The notes under the pieces were generated by a model. That model saw only the letters and a program-made list of their open reading frames with translations. It searched no databases and was not told where the DNA came from. A stretch of 12,134 bases of DNA from Bacillota bacterium (GTDB lineage Bacteria > Bacillota > Clostridia > Lachnospirales > Lachnospiraceae): the NCBI GenBank assembly GCA_023415655.1, contig JAEZKD010000039.1, forward strand, positions 1-12,134, written 5' to 3'. The translations under genes were made by a program, and so were the position numbers. This document shows positions 1-6,117 of the stretch, piece after piece; position 1 is the stretch's first letter, and every line of letters begins with the position of its first letter.

Positions 1-96
1 ATTTTATAGATGATGGATAAGTAAGCTTGGTATTGAAAAGATTGCAGTATGTCTTCAGGATATGAGAAAGAAATGCTTAGGATAAGATGGCAATTG

Positions 97-137
97 AGTC
101 GGTCATTCTTCATTGATGTTATGAAGGGTGACCGATT
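97..137 (+). other. long imperfect hairpin upstream of the GNAT gene
   Basis: The arm at 97-113 pairs with 121-137 around a 7-nt loop, giving 17 pairs of which three are G-U wobbles (core TCGGTCATTCTTCAT against ATGAAGGGTGACCGA). No T-run follows, so it is not a canonical intrinsic terminator. It sits 49 nt before the GNAT start and could be an mRNA leader structure, a weak terminator of an upstream gene, or a protein-binding dyad. The pairing is seen directly; the role is unknown. Confidence 0.6.
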
Positions 138-186
138 ATGTGATTGGTTGTGTAAAGGATACAGTAACGATTGTGGAGGGAAAACA

Positions 187-654
187 ATGAATTTAGAGAT
201 TAAAGTAATGGAAGTTTCCGACCTGATGTCAGCAATGAAACTAATCGAGGAGTGTTTTGATCAGTTTGTAGCAATTGACTATACCTTAAATGGAATCTTA
301 ACATTCAAAAATCGCTTTATTCATAATCCCCAGTTTCATAACAAGTTTAGAAGTGGAGTTGAAAAAATGTACGGAGCTTATTGGGATAGTAGGCTTGTTG
401 GTTGCCTTTCTATTAGTATTCATAATACAGTTTCATGTGTTTTTGTAAAAAGGGAATATCAAAGAAAAGGAATTGCTTCTATACTTTTTCACTCAGTGAT
501 AGATGAGCTAAGAAATCGAGGTGAAAAAGTCATTCAACTGAATGCATCCCCCTATGCAGTTTCATTTTATCATGCGATTGGGTTTGTAGATATTGGAGAA
601 GAAACTGATTATGAAGGGATTCGATATACACCGATGCAATATGTAATTAAGTGA
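187..654 (+). CDS. GNAT family N-acetyltransferase
   Basis: Predicted 155-residue cytosolic acetyltransferase moving an acetyl group from acetyl-CoA to an unidentified amine. The GNAT core is visible. Beta-strand 4 and the pyrophosphate-binding motif A fall at residues 84-101, with QRKGIA at 92-97 fitting the (Q/R)xxGx(G/A) signature. The C-terminal part at 118-134 has N119, a tyrosine at 128 in the usual general-acid region, and a GF pair at 132-133. The frame is open from an ATG at 49. I chose the ATG at 187 because GGAGGG precedes it at good spacing, the protein then has normal GNAT length, and the upstream part of the frame runs through the 97-137 hairpin and has no ribosome binding site. 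It appears monocistronic; 120 bp separate it from the next gene. Substrate cannot be assigned: GNATs with this layout act on antibiotics, amino acids, polyamines or protein N-termini. Confidence 0.88.
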   Translation: MNLEIKVMEVSDLMSAMKLIEECFDQFVAIDYTLNGILTFKNRFIHNPQFHNKFRSGVEKMYGAYWDSRLVGCLSISIHNTVSCVFVKREYQRKGIASILFHSVIDELRNRGEKVIQLNASPYAVSFYHAIGFVDIGEETDYEGIRYTPMQYVIK

Positions 655-709
655 AAATGAAGGATTATGCTTTGGTATATAGGACCTCTTGGAAAAACAA
701 GTAGTAACG

Positions 710-745
710 AACCCTTAATTTTCATGTGAGATAAATAACCCTTAA
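710..745 (+). repeat. pair of 9-bp direct repeats (AACCCTTAA)
   Basis: AACCCTTAA occurs exactly at 710-718 and 737-745, 27 bp apart, in the 120-bp gap between the GNAT gene and the phosphodiesterase gene. The position upstream of a ribosome binding site would suit a regulator bound to direct repeats, but two short AT-rich copies can also arise by chance. I see no convincing promoter in this gap. Confidence 0.35.
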
Positions 746-774
746 GAAAAATAAGTTAAAGAAAGGATGAAACC

Positions 775-1902
775 ATGAAAGTATCTAATCCAAATTACAA
801 CACAAGTATTGCAAATCTAGCTTGTTCTATCCTTAAGCATTTTCATGTGAACGAGTTTGAAAATGAATCTCTGCCTATGGCCGATCAATTACTTGAATAT
901 GATTACAAGAACATCGTGGTTATCCTACTTGATGGCATGGGAAAGAACATTATCGAACGGAATCTTGATAAGAACGGATTTTTTCGCAGTCATTTGATAG
1001 GTATTTATAATTCTGTATTTCCACCAACAACAGTAGCAGCAACTACATCGCTTTATAGTGGTTTATTTCCCAATCAGCATGGTTGGCTTGGTTGGGATTG
1101 CTATTATAAAGAAATTAACAAGAATGTAACAGTTTTCACCAATAAAGAGAGCGAGACGGGGATTACAGTTTCAGATCAGAGTGTAGCATGGACTTATTGC
1201 CCATATCTTAGCGTTCAGGATAGAATTCTTGTAGCTGGTTTTGAAGCATATAATGTGACACCATTTGACGAGCCCTATGTAAGTTCCTTTGAAGAAAGTT
1301 GTAAGTATATCAAAAGGCTATGTAAGCAAGATGGAAAGAAGTACATTTATAGTTATTGGAATGAACCAGATAGTACCATGCATGAAACAGGCTGTTATTC
1401 GGAACAATCAAAGGAAGTGCTACAAACACTTGAAGAGCAGGTAGAGCATTTATGTTGTCAATTATCAGATACCTTAGTGATTGTGACAGCGGATCATGGG
1501 CATATGGATTCCAAAGGGGTATCGATCACCGAGTATCCTAAACTTATGGAATGCTTACTACGTATGCCATCGATTGAACCAAGAGCGCTCAACTTATTTA
1601 TAAAACCTGGATTCCATCAACAGTTTGAGCGTGAATTTATAAAGGAATTTGGAACCGACTTTATATTATTAAGCAAAGAAGAAGTCAAGGAACAAAGGTT
1701 ATTTGGAACTGGTCATGACCATCATAGATTTGATGAAATGCTAGGTGATTATCTAGCAATCGCAGTAAGCAATCTATCCATCTTTAACTCTCTTGAAGAT
1801 AAGCACAAATTTATTGGGGTTCATGCAGGGTTAACAAAAGATGAGATGCTGATACCTTTGATTGCTATCAAAAAACGAACAAATGTTCTTAAAAGTGATT
1901 GA
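775..1902 (+). CDS. alkaline phosphatase superfamily phosphodiesterase / nucleotide pyrophosphatase-like protein
   Basis: A 375-residue metal-dependent phosphoester hydrolase of the type I phosphodiesterase/nucleotide pyrophosphatase branch. The full bimetal site can be read by comparison with bacterial NPP enzymes: D53 in LLDGMG, nucleophile T86 in FPPTTVAATT, D199 and H203 in EPDSTMHETG, D240-H241 in TADHGH, and H314 in GTGHDHH. The SGLFPNQHG stretch after the nucleophile is also typical. The N-terminus has no signal peptide or membrane segment, so the protein should be cytosolic, unlike the exported NPPs. The start is supported by GAAAGGATGA just upstream of the ATG. It is a single gene; the stop codon overlaps the -35 box of the next gene's promoter. 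The true substrate (nucleotide, nucleotide sugar, phosphonate or lipid head group) cannot be told from sequence. All catalytic residues are present, so I expect an active enzyme. Confidence 0.9.
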   Translation: MKVSNPNYNTSIANLACSILKHFHVNEFENESLPMADQLLEYDYKNIVVILLDGMGKNIIERNLDKNGFFRSHLIGIYNSVFPPTTVAATTSLYSGLFPNQHGWLGWDCYYKEINKNVTVFTNKESETGITVSDQSVAWTYCPYLSVQDRILVAGFEAYNVTPFDEPYVSSFEESCKYIKRLCKQDGKKYIYSYWNEPDSTMHETGCYSEQSKEVLQTLEEQVEHLCCQLSDTLVIVTADHGHMDSKGVSITEYPKLMECLLRMPSIEPRALNLFIKPGFHQQFEREFIKEFGTDFILLSKEEVKEQRLFGTGHDHHRFDEMLGDYLAIAVSNLSIFNSLEDKHKFIGVHAGLTKDEMLIPLIAIKKRTNVLKSD

Positions 1903-1927
1903 ATCTGGTAAAATCTTAGTATATAAT
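1899..1927 (+). promoter_or_regulatory. sigma-A type promoter for the GyrI-like gene
   Basis: TTGAAT at 1899-1904, a 17-bp spacer and a consensus TATAAT at 1922-1927 form a near-ideal vegetative promoter. The -35 box overlaps the TGA stop (1900-1902) of the phosphodiesterase gene, so the downstream gene can be transcribed independently. Start of transcription is expected near 1934, giving a leader of about 40 nt. Confidence 0.75.
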
Positions 1928-1974
1928 TAGAGAATAAGAACTAAAGTATGAGGATTTTACTAGGAGGAATAGTA

Positions 1975-2439
1975 ATGAATATTCAAACATGTGTGAAAGA
2001 GTCGTTTGTAGTGATAGGAAAAGAAGGCTCAACAAAAGAGGGAGAGGGATTTATTCAACGATTATGGGAAGCAGCAAACTCACACTTTGAAGAAGTTGCA
2101 GAGATTGCGAAAAAGGATGAACAAGGGAATCTACTTGGGATTTGGGGAGCAATGTCTGATTTATCACATAGCTTCAAGCCTTGGGAGGAAAACTTTACGA
2201 AAGGTCTTTATCTGGCAGGTGTAGAATGTAGGGAGGATGTGATTGCTCCAAAAGGCTGGACGAAGTGGGTTATTCCAGGGTATGAATATATCTATGTAGA
2301 ATCTGAGTCACCAGATACGTTTCATCAGGTGATTCAATATCTTATGGAAAATTCTATTCCTTTGGTTGGTGCAGTTCATGATTTTAACTGTCCTGAAACA
2401 GGGAAGGGATATCTATTTTTCCCAATCCGCAAGCTGTAG
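1975..2439 (+). CDS. stand-alone GyrI-like / AraC-type effector-binding domain protein
   Basis: A 154-residue protein that looks like the GyrI-like small-molecule-binding domain (the effector domain of BmrR, Rob and related regulators, also found as SbmC/GyrI and Cass2). Supporting features are its length, the early VVIGKEGS strand, the central WGAMSDLS segment, the GLYLAGVE strand, the KGWTKWVIPGYEYIYVES core with aromatic residues and a conserved-type glutamate, and the terminal YLFFPIRKL strand. There is no helix-turn-helix, so it is not itself a DNA-binding regulator. Such single-domain proteins may bind or hydrolyse hydrophobic ligands, or inhibit gyrase in some cases; which applies here is unknown. 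An in-frame ATG at 1948 lacks a ribosome binding site. I chose 1975 because AGGAGG lies at 1962-1967, 7 nt upstream. A dedicated promoter precedes it and the AT-rich array follows. Confidence 0.78.
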   Translation: MNIQTCVKESFVVIGKEGSTKEGEGFIQRLWEAANSHFEEVAEIAKKDEQGNLLGIWGAMSDLSHSFKPWEENFTKGLYLAGVECREDVIAPKGWTKWVIPGYEYIYVESESPDTFHQVIQYLMENSIPLVGAVHDFNCPETGKGYLFFPIRKL

Positions 2440-2487
2440 TCATATTACTTATTCATAAAGCGATGTGAGAAAAGCATATGAATTATC

Positions 2488-2655
2488 ATAAAGAAATTCA
2501 TTAAAAGAAATTCACTAAAAGAAATTCACTAAAAAAAAGTTTATTAAAAGAAACTTACTAAAAAAATTCATTATAAGAAATCATTATAAATAAATTCATA
2601 ATAGATAAATTCATTAAAAAGAAATCATTAATAAATTATCATAATGGAATTAATA
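2488..2655 (+). repeat. degenerate AT-rich tandem repeat array, ~14-bp unit
   Basis: About 12 imperfect head-to-tail copies of a 13-16-bp unit close to AAAAGAAATTCATTA run through this segment. The best copies are AAAAGAAATTCACTA near 2504-2530; later copies lose or gain one to three bases and drift to forms such as AAGAAATCATTA. The plus strand is strongly A-rich and almost free of G and C. All frames are full of stops, so it is not coding. It fills most of the 302-bp gap between the GyrI-like gene and the M3 peptidase gene; the rest of the gap holds the peptidase promoter. It may be a replication-slippage product, a bent or UP-element-like DNA tract, or a binding array. The repeat is seen directly; the function is unknown. 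Confidence 0.8.
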
Positions 2656-2667
2656 ACAGATCATATC

Positions 2668-2696
2668 TTGACTTTGGGAATATGCAATTGTATGCT
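2668..2696 (+). promoter_or_regulatory. promoter for the M3 oligoendopeptidase gene
   Basis: TTGACT at 2668-2673, a 17-bp spacer and TATGCT at 2691-2696 give a plausible sigma-A promoter 45 bp before the start codon. It lies directly downstream of the A-rich repeat array, which could act as an upstream activating (UP-like) or curved tract. The ribosome binding site AAAGGGG is at 2723-2729. Confidence 0.65.
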
Positions 2697-2741
2697 AATA
2701 ATATCCAATTAAATAAGTCATGAAAGGGGCAAAAAGTAATT

Positions 2742-4448
2742 ATGATAGATAACTACACCTTTAAGGATTTTAAATATGAATATCCTAATTTCGAGGAAGT
2801 ACAAAAAAGAATCGAAGAGGGAACGAATCAGCTCAGAACAGCATCATCGTACGAACAATTCAAAGAGATCATCAAGCAGATGGAGGATTATCTAAATGAT
2901 AGTTCTTTTATGATGACAATTGCCTATATACGTAGTTATCAAGACAATTCGGATACCTTTTATCAGGAAGAAGCGCCTAAGATTATGAGTAGTTTTCTTA
3001 TGCTCAACCAGTCTGATTGGACAAGAGCTATCATAGAATCGCCATATGCAAAGGATTTAACGAAGGAATATGGAGAAGAATTGTTATTGAAATTAGATTT
3101 AGAGAATCGTGTATCCGAACATGGAAAAGAGGATCAGGCAAAGGAACAACAATTAATTGCGAAATATCAGCAGTTAAAAGCTGGGATTACATATGAGTTC
3201 AATGGGCAGACCTTAAGTGAGGCCCAGTTGAACAAATTCAATGAGCATACCGATCGTGAAATTAGAAGACAGGCTAAGAAAGTATATTATAAAACATTAC
3301 TGGAGCACAAAGAGGAATTTGCTAGTATCTTAGATGAACTTGTCCTTGTTCGTAATCAAATTGCGAAAGCGAATGGGTTTGAGAATTATCTTGATTATAT
3401 GAATGCAGCTCGTGGTAGAAATGGCTATGGAGAGAAAGAATTGACGATGTTTTGTGAGCAAGTGAAGAAGGATTTGGTTCCTTTTTATCATACGTTACAT
3501 AAAGCACAAGCGAAACGACTTGGAATTGATAAGATAACACTTTATGATCGAAGCTTAATCTTCCCAGACGGGAATGCGAAACCTTATCAAGAGGAAGAAA
3601 AGTTAATGGAAGCGGCCAAGAAGATGTATCATTCCTTGTCAAAAGAAACAGGGGAGTTCTTTGATGCCATGCTAGAACATGAGTTGATTGATATTAAGGC
3701 TTCTAAGAATAAGATTTCGAATATGGGATTCTGTACTTCGTTGGACCCATTGGAGTACCCATTTGTGTTTGGTAATTGCAATGGAACACTGTTTGATGTT
3801 ATCGTATTAACTCATGAGATGGGGCATGCATTCCAATTCTACCTTACAAGAAAAAATCAGCAATTTCGAACTTATTATGAACAGATTAATGATATTGTAG
3901 AGATTCCATCCAAAGCGATGGAGCAGTTTACTTATCCATATGCTGAATTATTCGTTGGAGAAGATGCAGATAAATTCCGCATTTCACACGTACAGGAGGT
4001 ACTCGAGGAAGTTGGCGCTTATTGTGCGGAACATGAATTTGAGACCTACCTATATCTAAATCCAAATGCTACGACCAAGGAACGTGCTCAACGATTGCTT
4101 GAAATTGAAAAAGAATATTTTCCTGACTTAGACGTATCTGAGTTTGAAGATGAGATAAGAGAAGGAGCAATGCTCTTTCGTAATATGCTCGTTTATATGT
4201 TCCCACGTTTTGGTATCAGTTATTCGTTATCTGATATGGCAGCACTTGAATTTAAGGTAAAAGCAGAGCAGGATATGAGTAAAGCCTGGGAGGATTATAT
4301 TCGATTACTGAGTGCAGGTGGTAGCAAAAGCTATAAAGAATTACTAGCACTCGCTCACTTATCACTTCCATTTGAAGAAGGAGCAGTATTGCGCTCCACT
4401 TCCTATGCAAAACAGTTAATGAATGACTACATTGCAAAAGAAGTATAA
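2742..4448 (+). CDS. M3 family oligoendopeptidase (PepF-like zinc metallopeptidase)
   Basis: A 568-residue cytosolic zinc peptidase that cuts short peptides, in the thimet oligopeptidase/PepF family. The zinc site is complete: HEMGH at residues 358-362, and E387 in DIVEIPSKAMEQF as third ligand, 29 residues after the first histidine, the spacing of thimet oligopeptidase. The GNCNGTLFDV segment ahead of the HExxH and the C-terminal ISYSLSDMAALEF region are also family-like. There is no signal peptide, as expected for an enzyme recycling imported or intracellular peptides. AAAGGGG at 2723-2729 lies 12 nt before the ATG, somewhat far, but no better start exists and the N-terminus fits the family. 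A promoter directly upstream suggests its own transcription; the gene ends just before a hairpin at 4477. Substrate range is not predictable, and no peptide transporter gene is nearby. Confidence 0.95.
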   Translation: MIDNYTFKDFKYEYPNFEEVQKRIEEGTNQLRTASSYEQFKEIIKQMEDYLNDSSFMMTIAYIRSYQDNSDTFYQEEAPKIMSSFLMLNQSDWTRAIIESPYAKDLTKEYGEELLLKLDLENRVSEHGKEDQAKEQQLIAKYQQLKAGITYEFNGQTLSEAQLNKFNEHTDREIRRQAKKVYYKTLLEHKEEFASILDELVLVRNQIAKANGFENYLDYMNAARGRNGYGEKELTMFCEQVKKDLVPFYHTLHKAQAKRLGIDKITLYDRSLIFPDGNAKPYQEEEKLMEAAKKMYHSLSKETGEFFDAMLEHELIDIKASKNKISNMGFCTSLDPLEYPFVFGNCNGTLFDVIVLTHEMGHAFQFYLTRKNQQFRTYYEQINDIVEIPSKAMEQFTYPYAELFVGEDADKFRISHVQEVLEEVGAYCAEHEFETYLYLNPNATTKERAQRLLEIEKEYFPDLDVSEFEDEIREGAMLFRNMLVYMFPRFGISYSLSDMAALEFKVKAEQDMSKAWEDYIRLLSAGGSKSYKELLALAHLSLPFEEGAVLRSTSYAKQLMNDYIAKEV

Positions 4449-4461
4449 CTTTTTGTATAAA
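4432..4461 (+). promoter_or_regulatory. possible promoter for the MATE gene inside the end of the peptidase gene
   Basis: TTGCAA at 4432-4437 and TATAAA at 4456-4461, 18 bp apart, form a fair sigma-A promoter. It overlaps the last codons of the peptidase gene. A transcript from here would begin near 4468 and carry the 4477-4503 hairpin in its leader. This is a sequence match only. Confidence 0.4.
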
Positions 4462-4476
4462 ACATGAGATAATAGG

Positions 4477-4503
4477 AGTCCCCGAAGCAATCTTTTGGGG
4501 ACT
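4477..4503 (+). terminator. stem-loop between the peptidase and MATE genes (terminator or leader attenuator)
   Basis: AGTCCCC pairs perfectly with GGGGACT; G-U and A-U pairs extend the stem to about 10-11 pairs around a CAATC-type loop. The sequence after it has only a broken T-run (TTGTT), so termination may be weak. A second small hairpin, GTAAG at 4510-4514 with CTTAC at 4522-4526, stands between it and the ribosome binding site of the MATE gene. It may partly end peptidase transcription or act as an attenuator for the exporter. Confidence 0.55.
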
Positions 4504-4540
4504 TGTTCCGTAAGTAGGATGCTTACAAAGTGGAGGGTGA

Positions 4541-5872
4541 ATGAAGGATTTAACACAGGGGAAACCAATCCCTTTAATTATTCGGTTTGCAATTCCAATT
4601 TTTATTGGAAATATATTTCAATTATTATATAGTTTGGTGGATACTAGAATCGTAGGGGATTTGTTAGGAGAAGAGTCCTTGGCAGCAGTTGGTTCTACCA
4701 ATTCAGTAAATACTTTGATTGTTGGTTTTTTATTTGGTTTAACGAATGGATTTGCTATTATCGTAGCAAGAAGGTTTGGAGCTAAGAAGGAAGAGGAATT
4801 ACGCAAGAGTGTTGCAGGAACGATTGTTTTAGGGTTAGCAACCTCGTTACTTTTAACGATACTTAGTAGTATATTCTTATATCCCTTACTTGAAGTCTTG
4901 AATACACCAAAAGAGGTGATTGACGAAGCATATTCCTACATTCGTATCATCTTCCTTGGAATGACGATATCTATGATTTATAATATCTGTTCCTCCTTAT
5001 TACGAGCAATTGGAGATACGATAACTCCATTGTTTTTCCTTATCCTAGCGGTTGTAATGAATGGTGTTTTAGACTATACCTTGATAAAGTATACAAACTT
5101 GGGAGTGAAAGGGGCAGCTTTAGCAACTGTAATCTCTCAATTGTTTTCAGGTCTCTTATGTATTATCTACATTTATAAAAAGTACCCATTTTTACATCCG
5201 AAGAAGCAGGATTTTAAGTTGAATAAAAACTTAGTAACTAGCATGCTTCAGATCGGGTTGTCGATGGGATTTATGAGCTCTTTGGTCTCCATTGGAACCG
5301 TAGCACTACAAAGCTCCATCAATACCTTCGGAAAGGAAACAATTGTTGCACATACAGCAGCGAGAAAATTAACCGAATTATTTATGTTGATGTTTACAAC
5401 ACTTGGAACAGCTATGGCAACCTTTGCAGGGCAGAATCTTGGAGCAGGAAAAATTGATCGAGTTAAGTATGGCATTCGTAAATCCATTCTGATTGGATGG
5501 ATCTGGTCAGGAGGAGTGATACTTGTCACTTATACCTGCGCTCCGATGCTGATTCGTTTTGTAACGGCAAGTGAGAATACGAATATTATTGATACAGCTA
5601 CGCTGTACCTACGTGTGAATACTGTCTTTTATTTTGTAACCGCAATGATAACGATTATTCGAAATGCGATGCAAGGAATTGGGGAGACAAAGATACCCGT
5701 GTTTTCGAGCATGGTTGAGTTGGTTGGTAAGGTACTCATTGTAATTTTCTTAACACCGAAATTAGACTATATGGGAGTTATTATTGCAGAACCGATTGTA
5801 TGGTTCTTGATGGTAATACCGCTCATTGTACGTATTGTAACAACACCTATCTTAAAAGAAAGTACGTTATGA
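4541..5872 (+). CDS. MATE family efflux transporter
   Basis: A 443-residue inner-membrane multidrug and toxin extrusion antiporter, expected to export cationic drugs or metabolites using a Na+ or H+ gradient. The protein is hydrophobic throughout, consistent with 12 helices in two homologous bundles. Family marks include the N-terminal helix reading QLLYSLVDTRIVGDLLG with D34, the first-half loop LRAIGDTITP at 154-163, its counterpart MQGIGETKIPV at 378-388, and GQNLGAGKIDRVK at 297-309, the second-half equivalent of RRFGAKKEEELRK. These paired motifs show the internal two-fold repeat. The length is normal. The start fits the family and is preceded by GGAGGG at 4532-4537, with unusually short spacing. 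Expression may depend on leader hairpins at 4477-4526. No regulator gene adjoins it, although the drug-binding-domain-like protein at 1975-2439 lies two genes upstream. Substrate is unknown. Confidence 0.95.
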   Translation: MKDLTQGKPIPLIIRFAIPIFIGNIFQLLYSLVDTRIVGDLLGEESLAAVGSTNSVNTLIVGFLFGLTNGFAIIVARRFGAKKEEELRKSVAGTIVLGLATSLLLTILSSIFLYPLLEVLNTPKEVIDEAYSYIRIIFLGMTISMIYNICSSLLRAIGDTITPLFFLILAVVMNGVLDYTLIKYTNLGVKGAALATVISQLFSGLLCIIYIYKKYPFLHPKKQDFKLNKNLVTSMLQIGLSMGFMSSLVSIGTVALQSSINTFGKETIVAHTAARKLTELFMLMFTTLGTAMATFAGQNLGAGKIDRVKYGIRKSILIGWIWSGGVILVTYTCAPMLIRFVTASENTNIIDTATLYLRVNTVFYFVTAMITIIRNAMQGIGETKIPVFSSMVELVGKVLIVIFLTPKLDYMGVIIAEPIVWFLMVIPLIVRIVTTPILKESTL

Positions 5873-5899
5873 TACATAAAAATTCTAATTACTGGAGGA

Positions 5900-6030
5900 A
5901 TGGTTCATGAAGGGTATGAATGCTAATGTTGGGTGAACCTGCAACTTTTCCATTTGGTATACGAAATTTTTATGTTGCGTATCCTGAAGGCAATTTACTT
6001 GAGATTGGAAGTAGAGGTCCTGAGGAATAA
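5900..6030 (+). pseudogene. remnant of a VOC (glyoxalase/bleomycin-resistance fold) gene
   Basis: The frame from 5920 to 6030 encodes 36 residues whose core is FGIRNFYVAYPEGNLLEIG. This matches the last beta-hairpin of VOC-fold proteins (FYxxDPEGNxxEI), including the glutamate that is usually a metal ligand. An in-frame stop at 5917-5919 closes it upstream, so only the C-terminal end of a domain of about 120 residues remains. An overlapping frame at 5900-5926 reads MVHEGYEC and then stops; EGYE-x-LGEP is itself VOC-like, which suggests a frameshift or deletion junction near 5920. A well-placed GGAGG (5894-5898) precedes an ATG at 5907 that opens only a 9-codon frame, as if the original start was kept and the middle lost. 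A real 36-aa peptide is possible but less likely. Confidence 0.6.
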
Positions 6031-6060
6031 TTGATTACATATAGTATTTTAAACCACTAG

Positions 6061-6089
6061 TTCACGAATGTTTTATACTGTCATACAAT
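6061..6089 (+). promoter_or_regulatory. promoter for the twin P-loop ATPase gene
   Basis: TTCACG at 6061-6066, a 17-bp spacer and TACAAT at 6084-6089 make a plausible sigma-A promoter with the start expected near 6096. The ribosome binding site AAGGA follows at 6105-6109. The -10 box sits inside the dyad at 6072-6097. Confidence 0.55.
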
Positions 6090-6097
6090 AGTATAAA
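6072..6097. promoter_or_regulatory. operator-like dyad around the -10 box
   Basis: Perfect 8-bp inverted arms TTTATACT (6072-6079) and AGTATAAA (6090-6097) are separated by 10 bp that contain most of the TACAAT -10 box. A dimeric repressor bound here would block RNA polymerase. No T-run follows, so it is not a terminator. No candidate regulator gene is encoded next to it. Confidence 0.5.
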
Positions 6098-6117
6098 TAA
6101 AAACAAGGACAATAAAA

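Noticed and set aside
1..20. Possible last codons of an upstream gene (FIDDG then TAA at 18-20)
   Set aside because: Only five codons are visible in that frame, so there is nothing to distinguish it from chance.
49..186. N-terminal 46-residue extension of the GNAT protein
   Set aside because: No ribosome binding site at ATG 49, the segment contains the 97-137 hairpin, and the residues do not look like a GNAT N-terminus. ATG 187 has GGAGGG and gives normal length.
1948..1974. Nine-residue N-terminal extension of the GyrI-like protein
   Set aside because: It would translate the AGGAGG ribosome binding site; the start at 1975 is better spaced.
2451..2483. Inverted repeat ATTCATA / TATGAAT after the GyrI-like gene as a terminator
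   Set aside because: Loop of 19 nt, AT-only arms and no T-run after it; such pairs are expected by chance in this AT-rich gap.
2488..2655. CRISPR array
   Set aside because: The units are contiguous, only about 14 bp long, degenerate, and lack unique spacers; no cas genes are present.
3322..3642. Minus-strand 106-codon frame inside the peptidase gene
   Set aside because: It is antisense to a fully supported M3 peptidase, with no ribosome binding site and no family resemblance. The other minus-strand frames at 4252-4437, 4618-4806, 5248-5529 and 8222-8437 are rejected for the same reason.
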